DNA from: JAAYCI01 sp964370165
GTDB lineage: Bacteria; Bacillota; Clostridia; Oscillospirales; Ruminococcaceae
NCBI GenBank assembly: GCA_964370165.1
Contig: CAYJIG010000004.1
Coordinates: 6,510-70,509, forward strand
Direction of reading: 5' to 3'
DNA: 64,000 nucleotides
Shown here: positions 10,001 to 19,124 of the stretch, in pieces
How positions within the stretch are numbered: the stretch's first letter is position 1
How the letters are laid out: the number at the start of each line of letters is the position of its first letter
Program-made: the position numbers and the translations under genes
Notes under the pieces: model-generated
What the model was told of the DNA's origin: nothing
The model's database searches: none
What the model saw: the letters and a program-made list of their open reading frames with translations, nothing else

Positions 10001-10939
10001 TTTGCCGTTGTTGTCTACTTTCATCTTCACGCTACATGCGTTTATTTCGTCGCTCTCGTCAAGATTTTGTAAATCACCACGTTTTTTAAGGGCCTTTGCG
10101 CCTATCACTGCCATGTCCATAAGGCATTGTGGTTTTTGCTGAATTTTATCACCATATACTTCTTCACGTAAAGCGAAATAGCGATTGAGCGATTGTTTTA
10201 TCTTGTCGTCATCGGTTGTGATATCTTGCAACACAGTGCCGAAGGTGGTATGACGGCAGTGATCGCTCCAGTAAGTGTCTATCATACGAATCTCGGTGAT
10301 GGTAGGGTCTTTATTTTCACGCTTAAAATAATCCCGGCAAAATACAAGATCTGCATCGTCCATTGCAAGGGAGTATTCGCTCCGAAAATCATAAAGCTCG
10401 GCATCACTGAGGTTTATAAATCCGTGTAATGTTTTAACCATTTCGGGTTTTTCATAAACTGACAAGAGGGTGTCTTTTCTTGAAAGCTCGGCCAAGCGTG
10501 CTTCTACAGGGTTTATAACATATTTTTTTATTTCGTCTAGCTGGGCATCGTCGATATTTCCTTGTAGCAAAAAAACACGTGCGGTAGTGACATTAGGCCT
10601 TTCGCTACAGCTAATCAGCTGAATACATTCTGCGGCGCTGTCTGCGCGTTGATCAAACTGTCCGGGCAGATATTCTGTAGCAAATACAATATATTCACCT
10701 TCGAGTGCTTCTTTTGCCGCATCTAAGGTAGGGTAGGTGTTGTCAAGCTGTGGCTCACTAAACACAGTATCTATACACTGTGAAAACAACTTTTCATCTA
10801 TACCCTCGACATCGTATCGGTTTAAAATCCGTAAGCTTTTTACACTTTCAATACAAAGCAAATTTTGTATTTCGTGTAAAAGGATGGACGAATGCTCTGC
10901 ATATTCGGGCTTTTTTTCTACATAAATGCGATGAACCAT
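7070..10939 (-). CDS. purL: Phosphoribosylformylglycinamidine synthase, single-chain
   Basis: This enzyme converts FGAR, glutamine and ATP to FGAM, step four of purine synthesis. It is a 1289-residue single-chain form, so separate PurS and PurQ are not needed. The N-terminal part has DHCRHTTF, KNETHNHPTEIEPFGGAAT and the GAGGV loop of the synthetase. The C-terminal glutaminase has GTNCEYDS, the nucleophile cysteine in GICNGFQ, and the His and Glu in SHGEGRF. The start has GGAGGA 6 bases upstream. It is the last gene of the minus-strand pur operon and ends at a bidirectional terminator. Confidence 0.96.
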   Translation of the reverse strand: MVHRIYVEKKPEYAEHSSILLHEIQNLLCIESVKSLRILNRYDVEGIDEKLFSQCIDTVFSEPQLDNTYPTLDAAKEALEGEYIVFATEYLPGQFDQRADSAAECIQLISCSERPNVTTARVFLLQGNIDDAQLDEIKKYVINPVEARLAELSRKDTLLSVYEKPEMVKTLHGFINLSDAELYDFRSEYSLAMDDADLVFCRDYFKRENKDPTITEIRMIDTYWSDHCRHTTFGTVLQDITTDDDKIKQSLNRYFALREEVYGDKIQQKPQCLMDMAVIGAKALKKRGDLQNLDESDEINACSVKMKVDNNGKNEDWLLLFKNETHNHPTEIEPFGGAATCIGGAIRDPLANRGYVYQAMRITGAGDPLVAVKDTMPGKLPQRKLVQTAAAGYSSYGNQIGLATGIVDEIYHPGYIAKRMEIGAVVGAVPEDAVRREEPCAGDVVILLGGDTGRDGCGGATGSSKAHKQDSLSTCGAEVQKGNAPQERKLQRLFRRKDATLLIKRCNDFGAGGVSVAIGELADGLVIDLDKVPKKYDGLDGTELAISESQERMAVVVEKKDADTFISLANSENIKATTVATITQEKRLVMHWQGHVICDIDREFLNTNGTPKYIDAHVNTPDKTPLNRCYNGKDIFSDNESLHDTLNRLLGDLNHCSKKGLAERFDATIGAGSVLMPFGGKHQLSPMQAMVAKIPVPCGETKTCSAMSWGFDPFLSQKNPYDGAYLAVVDSLAKLVAAGFDLTNTYLSFQEYFERLGTDKTRWGKPVAALLGALDAQLDFSVAAIGGKDSMSGSFEDIDVPPTLVSFAVTHGNTDDVISTELKAADNTLIWLHPERKENSLLPSATSQREIFRVLIQATKEKLISSAWAVGMGGVIEGIVKMSLGNRIGFSADGSISKQELLASSPGSFILELCEENVAKLKSIIEKEANGVLPQKSLTLLGKTTEAYSFTLGEETVPLCVVQDTFEEKLAPVFPYYSLNGDISPDNCAEKSPSQSVQTLSFKAASPCKTYTGAPIVANGDSFAKPRVLIPVFPGTNCEYDSAKAINRAGGTADIFVINNLTPQDVLNSVESVRKKISESQIVFLPGGFSGGDEPEGSAKFIAAFFRNPEITEAVHELLNNKDGLMLGICNGFQALIKLGLVPFGKIVKTDNTCPTLTFNTIARHQSMLVRTRVSSNNSPWLMDTQVGDVHTVAISHGEGRFVAPESMIKSLCESGQVATQYVDFSDKATMDLRFNPNGSMLAIEGITSKDGRVFGKMGHSERSGDNLYKNVPGNKMQPIFSSGISYFK

Positions 10940-10996
10940 ATTGTCCTCCGTGGCGACAAAATTTTGTTAAGTGGGTTAAGTAAGTGTGTAAACTAT

Positions 10997-12295
10997 TTAT
11001 GGTTTTGTAGCGTCGAGGGCTCGTTTTCCGATATCAAGACGTTTGTGAGCACCCTCAAAAGTGATGGAATCAGATGCGACATAAGCTAAGTTTACAGCTT
11101 TTTTTAGTGTGTCTGACACGGCGGTAACGCCCAAAACACGACCACCTGAGGTGTATAATGAGTCATTACCATCGCCGGATTTAGTGCCGGCATGATACAC
11201 TTGTACATTTTCAAAATCTGTTGATATATTGCCGCTTACAAGGCCAGAAATTTCTTTGCCTGTTTGGTAGGCGGAAGGATATCCACCGCTTGACATAACA
11301 ATGCAAGCTGCATGTTCGCTTGTGAAACTAAATTGCACGTCTGATAATGTTCCGTTTGTGGTGGCTGCCATTATCTCAAGCAAGTCGCCCGACAAAAGCG
11401 GCAAAACCACCTGAGTTTCGGGGTCGCCAAAACGGCAGTTGTATTCTATCACCTTAGGGCCGTTTTCAGTAAGCATCAGACCAAAATAAAGACAGCCTTT
11501 AAAGGATTTATTTTCTTTATTCATGGCATCCATAGTAGGGATGAAAATGGTGTCCATGCATATTTTTGCGATGTCTTTTGTGTAGTATGGATTTGGAGCA
11601 ACAGTGCCCATGCCGCCGGTGTTCAGGCCGTTGTCACCATCAAGGGCACGCTTGTGGTCCATACTGCTCACCATAGGGATGATTACCTTGCCGTCGGTAA
11701 AGCATAAAACACTCACCTCGGGGCCTGTTAAGAACTCTTCGATAACAATATTGTTTCCGGCCTCGCCAAACTGCTTGTCCAGCATCATAGACTTAACAGC
11801 TTCTTCGGCCGACGCTTTATCGTCACAAATCAAAACACCTTTGCCTAAAGCAAGGCCGTCTGCCTTTATCACAAGTGGAAAAACAGTGTGCGAGCTCAAG
11901 AATTTCAGTGCGTTGTTCATGTCATTGAATGTGTGATACTCAGCTGTAGGAATATTGTATTTTTGCATTAAATGCTTACTGAATACTTTGCTACCTTCAA
12001 TCACAGCGGCGGCTTTGTTTGGACCAAACGCAGGAATACCTACTTTTTGTAAAGCGTCTACCATTCCCAAAACCAAAGGATCATCCGGGGTGACTACCAC
12101 ATAATCAATATTGTTTTCACATGCAAAACTCACCATACCTTTTATATCGGTGGCGGAAATTGGCACACAAGTGGCATCAAACGCGATACCGCCGTTACCC
12201 GGCGCACAAAAAACAGTAGGGTTTTGCGGGCTTTTAAGTAATTGGCGAATGATAGCATGTTCACGGCCACCACTGCCAACAACAAGAACTTTCAT
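10997..12295 (-). CDS. purD: Phosphoribosylamine--glycine ligase
   Basis: This ATP-grasp ligase joins phosphoribosylamine and glycine to make GAR. GSGGREHAI at the N-terminus, KADGLALGKGV in the ATP-grasp domain and NCRFGDPETQ in the metal-binding region are all typical. The length, 432 residues, is normal. It is the eighth gene of the pur operon, 43 bp after purH and 57 bp before purL. Confidence 0.96.
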   Translation of the reverse strand: MKVLVVGSGGREHAIIRQLLKSPQNPTVFCAPGNGGIAFDATCVPISATDIKGMVSFACENNIDYVVVTPDDPLVLGMVDALQKVGIPAFGPNKAAAVIEGSKVFSKHLMQKYNIPTAEYHTFNDMNNALKFLSSHTVFPLVIKADGLALGKGVLICDDKASAEEAVKSMMLDKQFGEAGNNIVIEEFLTGPEVSVLCFTDGKVIIPMVSSMDHKRALDGDNGLNTGGMGTVAPNPYYTKDIAKICMDTIFIPTMDAMNKENKSFKGCLYFGLMLTENGPKVIEYNCRFGDPETQVVLPLLSGDLLEIMAATTNGTLSDVQFSFTSEHAACIVMSSGGYPSAYQTGKEISGLVSGNISTDFENVQVYHAGTKSGDGNDSLYTSGGRVLGVTAVSDTLKKAVNLAYVASDSITFEGAHKRLDIGKRALDATKP

Positions 12296-12338
12296 ATAGG
12301 GAATACTCCTTTATTTTGTTTCGGGAATTTACTGTATG

Positions 12339-13538
12339 TTAATGATGGAATAAACGCAGGCCGTTGCAGGCCATAACAATATCATACTTGTCACAAGTGG
12401 CTATTACTTGGTCGTCACGGATGGACCCACCCGGCTGAACGATGGCCGATACACCACTGCGCCGTGCACGCTCGATGTTATCACCAAACGGGAAGAAGGC
12501 ATCACTGCCAAGGCATACACCACTTACTTTTGCGAGCCACTCGGCTTTTTCTTCAGATGTAAGTGGCTTTGGCTGCTGTGTGAAAGACTCTTGCCACACT
12601 GCATCGCCGATAACATCTTCGTATTCACTGCCGATATAAACGTCGATGGCGTTGTCACGATTTGCACGTGCGATGTCGGGCTTGAACGGCAAGTTTAGAA
12701 CTTTTGGATGGTGGCGTAGTTGCCATATGTCGGCCTTACCACCTGCAAGCCTGGTGCAATGAATGCGGCTTTGCTGGCCGGCACCCACACCTATTACTTG
12801 ACCGTCTTGCACGTAGCATACGCTGTTGCTTTGGGTGTATTTCAGGGTGATAAGCGCCACTGTAAGATCGCGTTTTTGTTCATCTGAAAGAGATTTGTTA
12901 TTCGTCACAATATTTGAAAATGTTTCGTCTGAAACGGTGAACTCGTTGCGTTTTTGCATGAATGTTATGCCAAACACATCTTTTTTCTCCATCTCTGCAG
13001 GCGTATAATTTGCATCTATTTCTACGACGTTATAGCCGCCTTTACGTTTTTTTGACAGGATATCCAAGGCTTCTTTTGTGTATCCGGGAGCTATGACGCC
13101 ATCAGAAACTTCGGGAGAAATGACTTTTGCGGTTGTCTCGTCGCATATATCCGACAATGCTATAAAATCACCAAAACTACTCATGCGGTCGGCGCCACGG
13201 GCCCTTGCGTATGCGCAAGCTAAGGAGGAAGAGTTTATGTCGGCTATATTTTCAACAAAGTATATTTTTTTGAGTGTGTCGCTGAGAGGCAGGCCTAAAG
13301 CTGCACCGGCAGGGCTAACGTGCTTGAATGAGGCCGCCGCCGCAATGCCGGTGGTTTCTTTCAGCTCTTTTACCAGCTGCCAGGCATTCAGTGCATCTAA
13401 AAAGTTGATATATCCGGGTTTTCCGTTCAGAACACGCACAGGCAATGTATCCTGAGAGGCATCTTCTTGCATAAAAATGCAAGCAGGAGCCTGGTTTGGA
13501 TTTGTGCCATACTTTAGTTCTAATGATTTATTTGCCAC
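12339..13538 (-). CDS. purH: AICAR formyltransferase, stand-alone
   Basis: This enzyme formylates AICAR with 10-formyl-THF to give FAICAR. KYGTNPNQ at the N-terminus and the catalytic Lys-His pair in SFKHVSPAG are visible, as is SDAFFPFGD. At 399 residues it has only the transformylase domain; the IMP cyclohydrolase domain of the usual bifunctional PurH is missing and its job falls to the PurO-like protein encoded just upstream. The start is GTG with GGAGG about 7 bases before it. Confidence 0.93.
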   Translation of the reverse strand: MANKSLELKYGTNPNQAPACIFMQEDASQDTLPVRVLNGKPGYINFLDALNAWQLVKELKETTGIAAAASFKHVSPAGAALGLPLSDTLKKIYFVENIADINSSSLACAYARARGADRMSSFGDFIALSDICDETTAKVISPEVSDGVIAPGYTKEALDILSKKRKGGYNVVEIDANYTPAEMEKKDVFGITFMQKRNEFTVSDETFSNIVTNNKSLSDEQKRDLTVALITLKYTQSNSVCYVQDGQVIGVGAGQQSRIHCTRLAGGKADIWQLRHHPKVLNLPFKPDIARANRDNAIDVYIGSEYEDVIGDAVWQESFTQQPKPLTSEEKAEWLAKVSGVCLGSDAFFPFGDNIERARRSGVSAIVQPGGSIRDDQVIATCDKYDIVMACNGLRLFHH

Positions 13539-13551
13539 GATGAAACCTCCG

Positions 13552-14280
13552 TTATTTGCTGGTTGTTTTTACATATTTATTAATTATGCGGTCATTTACT
13601 TTTTTTGTTTTTAGGTCTATATACCGAACAAACAGGCTTACTTTATTTTCGCTGTTAAGGTTCTCCCATAATAGATTTGTAAAGTCGTCAATATCATCAA
13701 GGGTATCAACAGATACAGGTTCGCCCGAAAAACTGGGAATGGGATCGCCATCTTTGTCGTAGGTGTGAATAAAATATCCACTACCTGCTAAAGGATGGGC
13801 ATATTCAAAAAACATACGTACACCGCAGTCGGGGTTGCCGCTGTCGGTTTTTAAAATTGACATATCAATAGAAAAATCGTTACCACAAAGATTTAGCGCG
13901 GCTGAAATACGTGGGGTATAGTTTGGTGCATCCGGCTCAAATGTACGTGTGCGCAGACTTTGCACAAAGTCTTTTCCATTGGTAAAACCGTCATAAACAG
14001 TGTCGGTTTGATCACCGTTTGTCACAATGTGAATGTTGTTATATACACGGACGGGTGCATAAATAATCAACGATGGATCTGATAATTTTGCAGGATCGGC
14101 CGCCTCGGTAACTATGCCGCCGTTTGATGGTGCAAAAATACGATTGCGACTGTTTTCACTGCGTCCCATAATAAAATATGCCGCCACAGCGTTTGTACCG
14201 TCTGGGGTAAGTCCCGCAACAATTCCACGTCCGGGGTATGTGTTGCCACTAAGTTTTTCGGCCAGGCTATAGTTTGCCAT
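13552..14280 (-). CDS. purO: IMP cyclohydrolase, PurO type
   Basis: This protein closes FAICAR to IMP. It resembles the archaeal PurO family rather than the PurH cyclohydrolase domain: N-terminal PGRGIVAGLTPDG, then YFIMGRSENSRNRIF, and FTNGKDFVQSL. The length of 242 residues fits. Its place directly before the stand-alone transformylase, 13 bp away, fits a split replacement of bifunctional PurH. The ATG has AAAGGAG upstream and starts 2 bp after purN ends. Confidence 0.9.
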   Translation of the reverse strand: MANYSLAEKLSGNTYPGRGIVAGLTPDGTNAVAAYFIMGRSENSRNRIFAPSNGGIVTEAADPAKLSDPSLIIYAPVRVYNNIHIVTNGDQTDTVYDGFTNGKDFVQSLRTRTFEPDAPNYTPRISAALNLCGNDFSIDMSILKTDSGNPDCGVRMFFEYAHPLAGSGYFIHTYDKDGDPIPSFSGEPVSVDTLDDIDDFTNLLWENLNSENKVSLFVRYIDLKTKKVNDRIINKYVKTTSK

Positions 14281-14282
14281 TT

Positions 14283-14903
14283 TCAGCTCTCCTTTTGTGA
14301 TGTGTTTTCATCATTATAGCTAGCGCTTACCATGTGTAAAGCCTTTGGTAATATTACCCATTCGGCTTCCTTCATCACACGTTCTTGTAAGGTATTTGCT
14401 GTGTCATCGTCGTTTATTTCCACTGCTTTTTGTAAAATGATCTGCCCACCATCCGGGATTTCATTCACAAAGTGTACAGTAGCTCCGGTTATTTTCACGC
14501 CTTTTTCAAGTGCGGATTCATGTACTTTAAGCCCGTAGTATCCTTTTCCACAAAAGCTGGGGATAAGGCTGGGGTGGACATTTAATATACGGTTTGGGAA
14601 TGCATCTATAATATTTTGACCTAAAATTGTCAAAAATCCTGCTAAGACCACGATGTGAATGTCATGCTTTTTCAGCATAGCTAGCAGTTCTTCATCAAAC
14701 GCCGCGCTACTATCATAATCTTTTCGAGGCACAGTCTCGGTTTTTATACCGGCGTCTTTTGCACGCTCTAGGGCATATACATCTTTTTTGCTGGAGACAA
14801 CAAGACAAATGTCGGCAAACGGAATCTCGCCACGGGTTTTAGCGTCTATTAGCGCTTGTAAGTTTGTGCCACCACCGCTGACAAGCACGGCTGTTTTTAC
14901 CAT
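14283..14903 (-). CDS. purN: Phosphoribosylglycinamide formyltransferase
   Basis: This enzyme transfers a formyl group from 10-formyl-THF to GAR. SGGGTNLQALIDA binds the substrate phosphate; the catalytic Asn and His are in NVHPSLIPSF and the Asp in NEIPDGGQII. It is 206 residues long, and its start overlaps the end of purM by 7 bp, a sign of translational coupling. The folate-independent PurT is not seen. Confidence 0.95.
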   Translation of the reverse strand: MVKTAVLVSGGGTNLQALIDAKTRGEIPFADICLVVSSKKDVYALERAKDAGIKTETVPRKDYDSSAAFDEELLAMLKKHDIHIVVLAGFLTILGQNIIDAFPNRILNVHPSLIPSFCGKGYYGLKVHESALEKGVKITGATVHFVNEIPDGGQIILQKAVEINDDDTANTLQERVMKEAEWVILPKALHMVSASYNDENTSQKES

Positions 14904-15958
14904 AGATCCACCTTCTTTTCGTCTCCTTGACTGCTGACGATTTCGCCAAGGATGTATGCGCCATCTTCGCCGTTTTCACGTAAGATAGACAAGGCTTTTT
15001 GGGCGGTATCGGCCGAGGTGATGACAGTCATGCCCACACCCATGTTAAAGGTGTTGTACATGTCACGCTCAGGGATGTCACCTTCTTTTTGGATAAGTTC
15101 AAATATAGGAAGCACACGAACATCGCTTTTGCGAATTTTGGCGGTGCATCCGTTTTTTAATGAGCGTGGGATGTTTTCGTAAAAGCCACCGCCGGTGATA
15201 TGACACACTGCACGCACAGAAACACCGCTGTTTTCACAAAGTAGTGCCTGCACAGGTTTTATGTAGATTTTAGTAGGGACTAGTAAAGTGTCGCCAAGAC
15301 TTTTTCCGCCAAGCAGTTCATATGTTTTGTTTAAATCAGCTTTTTCAACATCGAATATTTTACGTATCAGCGAAAAACCATTGGAATGAACACCACTCGA
15401 AGGCAAAGCGATAATAACATCACCCTCTGTCATGGTTGCGTTGTCTATTATGCGGCTTTTTTCCACCACGCCAACGGTGAAACCGGCCAAGTCATACTCG
15501 TCTTCGGGGTAAAACCCGGGCATTTCAGCAGTTTCACCGCCAACCAAGGCGGCGCCTGCTTGCACACATCCTTCTGCCACGCCTTTTACAATGTCGGCAA
15601 TTTTTTCGGGATGGTTTTTACCACAAGCAATATAATCTAAAAACACCAGCGGCTTTGCACCACATGCAAGCACATCATTTACGCACATTGCAACGCAATC
15701 AATGCCGACTGTATCGTGTTTATCCAGCAAAAATGCCAGTTTCAGCTTTGTGCCTACGCCGTCGGTACCGCTTACCAGCACAGGATGTGTAAGACCGCTC
15801 ATGTCAAGCTCAAACATGCCACCAAACCCGCCGATACCACCCAGCACACCTTTTGTCATGGTGCGTGCCACGTGCTGTTTCATCAGTTCCACCGCTTCAT
15901 ATCCTGCGGTGATATCAACCCCTGCGTTTTTATAACTTTCAGAATAGCTTTTTTCCAT
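14897..15958 (-). CDS. purM: Phosphoribosylformylglycinamidine cyclo-ligase
   Basis: This AIR synthetase uses ATP to close FGAM to AIR. SYKNAGVDITAGYEAV at the N-terminus, GTDGVGTKLKLAF and GGETAEMPGFY are family marks. It is 353 residues long, with AAGGAG before the ATG. It is the fourth gene of the operon and is coupled to purN by overlap. Confidence 0.96.
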   Translation of the reverse strand: MEKSYSESYKNAGVDITAGYEAVELMKQHVARTMTKGVLGGIGGFGGMFELDMSGLTHPVLVSGTDGVGTKLKLAFLLDKHDTVGIDCVAMCVNDVLACGAKPLVFLDYIACGKNHPEKIADIVKGVAEGCVQAGAALVGGETAEMPGFYPEDEYDLAGFTVGVVEKSRIIDNATMTEGDVIIALPSSGVHSNGFSLIRKIFDVEKADLNKTYELLGGKSLGDTLLVPTKIYIKPVQALLCENSGVSVRAVCHITGGGFYENIPRSLKNGCTAKIRKSDVRVLPIFELIQKEGDIPERDMYNTFNMGVGMTVITSADTAQKALSILRENGEDGAYILGEIVSSQGDEKKVDLW

Positions 15959-16063
15959 ACTTTCTCCTTGTAATGTAGCAGTTTGGCTAATACAAAATTA
16001 AAAGTTGCAAAACGCCGCCCACAAAGACGGCATTTTGGTTGGCATAGAATGCCTAATATAGGT

Positions 16064-17515
16064 TTATTCAGTACTGTTTTTGGCACTTACTTTGGCTTCA
16101 AACTTGTTTTTTTGATGATTTTTTGGTGGATCCACAGGGTAATTACCGGTGAAGCAACCGTTGCAAATTCCACCACCTGCGCCAACAGCAAGCTTTGGTA
16201 AATCTTCCACGTTTAAAAACGCAAGACTATCAAGGTCTAAAATTTCTGTAATTTCTTCGATGGTATGTTTATACGCTATCAAGTTTTCGCTAGAGTCTAT
16301 GTCTGTGCCGAAGTAGCATGGGTATAAAAAAGGAGGACTTGATAAGCGCATATGAACCTCGGTGGCGCCGGCCTCACGCAACAACTTTATGATTTTTCGG
16401 CTGGTGGTTCCACGAACAATGGAGTCGTCTATCAGCACAACACGCTTGCCGCTCACTGTGCTTGAAATGGGATTAAGCTTTATGCGTACATCGTTTTCAC
16501 GTTGAGCTTGATTTGGCGCAATAAACGTACGTCCGATATATTTGTTCTTTAGAAAGCCTATACCATATGGGATACCACTTTGCTTTGAAAATCCAAGCGC
16601 GGCATCAAGGCCGGAATCGGGAACACCGATGACGACATCTGCTTGCACGGGGTGTTCCAGCGCCAAAAAAGCGCCTGCACGTTGACGAGCTGTATGAACG
16701 CAGGCGCCGTTTATTACAGAGTCAGGCCGTGCAAAGTAGATGTATTCAAACACACAAAAACTCTCGGGTACTTTGCCGCAGTGGGTATCGATGCTTTTGA
16801 CGCCTTCGTCGCTTACCACCACCACTTCACCGGGGCGTATATCGCGTATGAATTCGGCGCCCATGGCATCAAGGGCACAGCTTTCACTTGAAAACACTAT
16901 ACTATCGCCACATTTTCCCATACATAGAGGACGGAAACCGTAAGGATCACGCGCGGCAACAAGCTTTTTAGGCGACATTACAATAAGGCAGTAAGAGCCT
17001 TTTAAGTCATTCATTGCAGACACAACAGCGCTTTCAATGCTGGGCTGTGTCAGGCGATGCTTTGTGATGGTGTAGGCTATAGCTTCAGTATCGCTGGAGG
17101 TATGGAAAATACCGCCACCAAGCTCTACTTCATTGCGTAGCTCGGAAGCGTTGGTGAGGTTACCGTTGTGTGCCAAGGCCATACTACCCTTGATATGACG
17201 AATTAAAAGTGGCTGAGCATTTGCACGTGTGCGAGAGCCTGTGGTGGCATATCGGCAATGCCCTACACTGATTTGTCCTTTTGGCAATGTAGCCATCACA
17301 TCTTTTGTAAACACCTCGTTTACAAGCCCGGAATCACGATGGTTTGTGATAACCCCGTCGTCGTTTAAGGCTATGCCGCAGCTTTCCTGGCCACGGTGCT
17401 GAAGTGCATAAAGGCCATAATACGTTGCGGCCAAGATATCGTCTATATCGCCGCTTTTGTTATAAATACCCAGCACACCACATTCTTCGTGTAGCTTATC
17501 TGATATATGTTTCAT
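16064..17515 (-). CDS. purF: Amidophosphoribosyltransferase
   Basis: This is the first committed enzyme of purine synthesis, making phosphoribosylamine from PRPP and glutamine. The catalytic Cys12 (CGVLGIY) follows an 11-residue propeptide that must be removed. The PRPP loop is VVLIDDSIVRGTT. Cysteines in FCVFEYIYF, YPCYFGTD and the CNGC near the C-terminus match the four ligands of the [4Fe-4S] cluster known from the Bacillus subtilis enzyme, so this is the oxygen-sensitive iron-sulfur type. The length is 483 residues. Confidence 0.96.
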   Translation of the reverse strand: MKHISDKLHEECGVLGIYNKSGDIDDILAATYYGLYALQHRGQESCGIALNDDGVITNHRDSGLVNEVFTKDVMATLPKGQISVGHCRYATTGSRTRANAQPLLIRHIKGSMALAHNGNLTNASELRNEVELGGGIFHTSSDTEAIAYTITKHRLTQPSIESAVVSAMNDLKGSYCLIVMSPKKLVAARDPYGFRPLCMGKCGDSIVFSSESCALDAMGAEFIRDIRPGEVVVVSDEGVKSIDTHCGKVPESFCVFEYIYFARPDSVINGACVHTARQRAGAFLALEHPVQADVVIGVPDSGLDAALGFSKQSGIPYGIGFLKNKYIGRTFIAPNQAQRENDVRIKLNPISSTVSGKRVVLIDDSIVRGTTSRKIIKLLREAGATEVHMRLSSPPFLYPCYFGTDIDSSENLIAYKHTIEEITEILDLDSLAFLNVEDLPKLAVGAGGGICNGCFTGNYPVDPPKNHQKNKFEAKVSAKNSTE

Positions 17516-17580
17516 GAGAGTCCTTTGTTTTAAAAGTTGTGAGTTTATTTAAACGGTAAGATACTTGAAAGTAGCTGTTG

Positions 17581-18291
17581 TTATTCACCCAAAAGACGAT
17601 TTAGCACCTCGGCATAGGCTTCCTCTGCACCGCCAAGGTCACGACGGAAAAGATCTTTGTCAAGGTGGGCTTTTGTCTTGCTATCCCAAAAACGGCAGGT
17701 GTCGGGGCTGATTTCGTCTGCTAGCACAATACTGCCGTCTGATAAACGGCCATATTCAAGCTTGAAATCTATCAGTTCTATACCTGCATCCTTCAAAAAT
17801 TCCGTCATGTAGGTATTTATCCGCAAGGAATAATCAGCAATAAGTTTCAGTTCGGCTTCGGTTGCCAAGTCAAGGGTGGCGATGTGATATTCATTTATCA
17901 TCGGATCGCCCAAATCATCGTCTTTATAGCAATATTCAAGCACAGTTTTATTTAAAACAGTACCTTCTTCAAGACCTAAGCGTTTTGCAAGACTGCCGGC
18001 GGCCACATTGCGCACTATTACTTCCAGTGGCACAATATCCACTTTTTTAACAAGTGTTTCACGTTCGCTAAGTTCTTTAACATAGTGGGTTGGGATACCT
18101 TTTTCACACAGCATCTGCATCATACGGTTTGTCACACGATTGTTCACAACACCCTTGCCGCGAATAGTACCTTTTTTTGCACCATTGCCTGCGGTGGCAT
18201 CGTCTTTATAGTCCACCAAAACAATGTCTTTATCATCGGTTGCATATACTTTTTTTGCCTTACCTTCATACAACATTTCACGTTTTTCCAT
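17581..18291 (-). CDS. purC: SAICAR synthetase
   Basis: This enzyme joins CAIR and aspartate to make SAICAR. LYEGKAKKVYAT at the N-terminus, DDATAGNGAKKG and DEISPDTCRFWD are typical. The frame stays open far upstream, but ATG 18291 is chosen: it follows AAAGGAG and gives the normal 236-residue protein, whereas the longer version would run into purE. It lies 127 bp after purE, the largest gap in the operon. Confidence 0.95.
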   Translation of the reverse strand: MEKREMLYEGKAKKVYATDDKDIVLVDYKDDATAGNGAKKGTIRGKGVVNNRVTNRMMQMLCEKGIPTHYVKELSERETLVKKVDIVPLEVIVRNVAAGSLAKRLGLEEGTVLNKTVLEYCYKDDDLGDPMINEYHIATLDLATEAELKLIADYSLRINTYMTEFLKDAGIELIDFKLEYGRLSDGSIVLADEISPDTCRFWDSKTKAHLDKDLFRRDLGGAEEAYAEVLNRLLGE

Positions 18292-18418
18292 TTTGTCATT
18301 CTCCTTTTTTGAAACAATAACTCGGTTGAGCGATTCTACATAGCTATCATTATTATATAGTTTATAATGCTTCAATTCATCTGTAGTACAATTTATATTT
18401 ATACTAATAACAATTTTT

Positions 18419-18922
18419 TTACAAATCGGCAACTTCTTTTTGTAAAGCGGCGTCTTTTGAGGCGATTTGTGTAGCCATGTCTTGTCTTGCTTGCAAGAGT
18501 AAAGCAGATATACGTGCATCGTGTATACCCAAAATTTGTGCCGCCAAAACAGCCGCGTTTTTTGCACCGCCTATAGCCACAGTGGCCACAGGGATACCGC
18601 TGGGCATTTGCACAGTGGAAAGTAATGCGTCAAGACCATCGGCGGGGCCACCTTTGCATGGGATACCTATAACAGGAAGTATCGTGTTGGCTGCTACGGC
18701 ACCAGCTAAATGTGCCGCCATGCCTGCGGCAGCGATAATAACACCAAAACCGTTATCGGCAGCATTTTTTGTAAAAGTAGAAGCGGCCTCAGGGGTGCGG
18801 TGTGCGCTCATTACATGTACTTCAAACGGAATAGACCATGCCTTCAGCTGTTGTGCGGCACCTTTAACGACAGGCCAATCACTGTCCGAGCCCATTAATA
18901 TGGCGACTTTTTTTTGTTCCAT
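18419..18922 (-). CDS. purE: N5-carboxyaminoimidazole ribonucleotide mutase
   Basis: This is PurE, interconverting N5-CAIR and CAIR. MGSDSDWPVV and MSAHRTPE are typical of class I PurE (class II has SAHKT). No purK, which makes N5-CAIR, is present in the operon; it may be elsewhere, or carboxylation may be non-enzymatic at high CO2. It is 167 residues long and the first gene of the operon, with AGGAGG before the ATG. Confidence 0.95.
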   Translation of the reverse strand: MEQKKVAILMGSDSDWPVVKGAAQQLKAWSIPFEVHVMSAHRTPEAASTFTKNAADNGFGVIIAAAGMAAHLAGAVAANTILPVIGIPCKGGPADGLDALLSTVQMPSGIPVATVAIGGAKNAAVLAAQILGIHDARISALLLQARQDMATQIASKDAALQKEVADL

Positions 18923-18964
18923 TTCTTTTCCTCCTAATAATTAGCTGAGCGTACTGTAATAGTT

Positions 18965-19004
18965 CCAAACAAAAACCGTATCACACTAAAACAGTGCAAC
19001 ACGG
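18965..19004 (-). terminator. Attenuator-like hairpin in the purE leader
   Basis: Read on the minus strand, CCGTGTTGCACT (19004-18993) pairs with AGTGTGATACGG (18987-18976), 12 bp with three G-U pairs and a 5-base loop, then TTTTTGTTT. It lies about 40 bases before the purE start and about 120 bases after the likely promoter, so readthrough here would control the whole operon. No competing antiterminator stem was worked out. Confidence 0.6.
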
Positions 19005-19008
19005 CCAT

Positions 19009-19089
19009 TCACTTTGCAAAAACATAAATAATTAGTATTTTATTGAGTACAGGACATACGCTTGAAAATAGCTTATCACAAGGCGCCAA
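19009..19089 (-). CDS. Possible leader peptide upstream of purE
   Basis: A 26-codon frame starts at TTG 19089, six bases after a near-perfect AAGGAGGT, and stops four bases before the attenuator-like hairpin. The peptide would be MAPCDKLFSSVC followed by a hydrophobic tail ending in AK. No run of a single regulatory codon is evident. The strong ribosome site and the tight stop-to-hairpin spacing are the reasons to list it; translation is not proven. Confidence 0.4.
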   Translation of the reverse strand: MAPCDKLFSSVCPVLNKILIIYVFAK

Positions 19090-19124
19090 ATCCAAACCTC
19101 CTTCTCAACATGTAATACACCTAT

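Noticed and set aside
17581..18567. A purC protein extended by 92 residues
   Set aside because: The extension overlaps purE, has no family likeness, and ATG 18291 has a proper ribosome site and gives the normal length.
18965..19118. Guanine or PRPP riboswitch in the purE leader
   Set aside because: The conserved core bases of these riboswitches were not found; only a hairpin and a possible leader peptide are seen.
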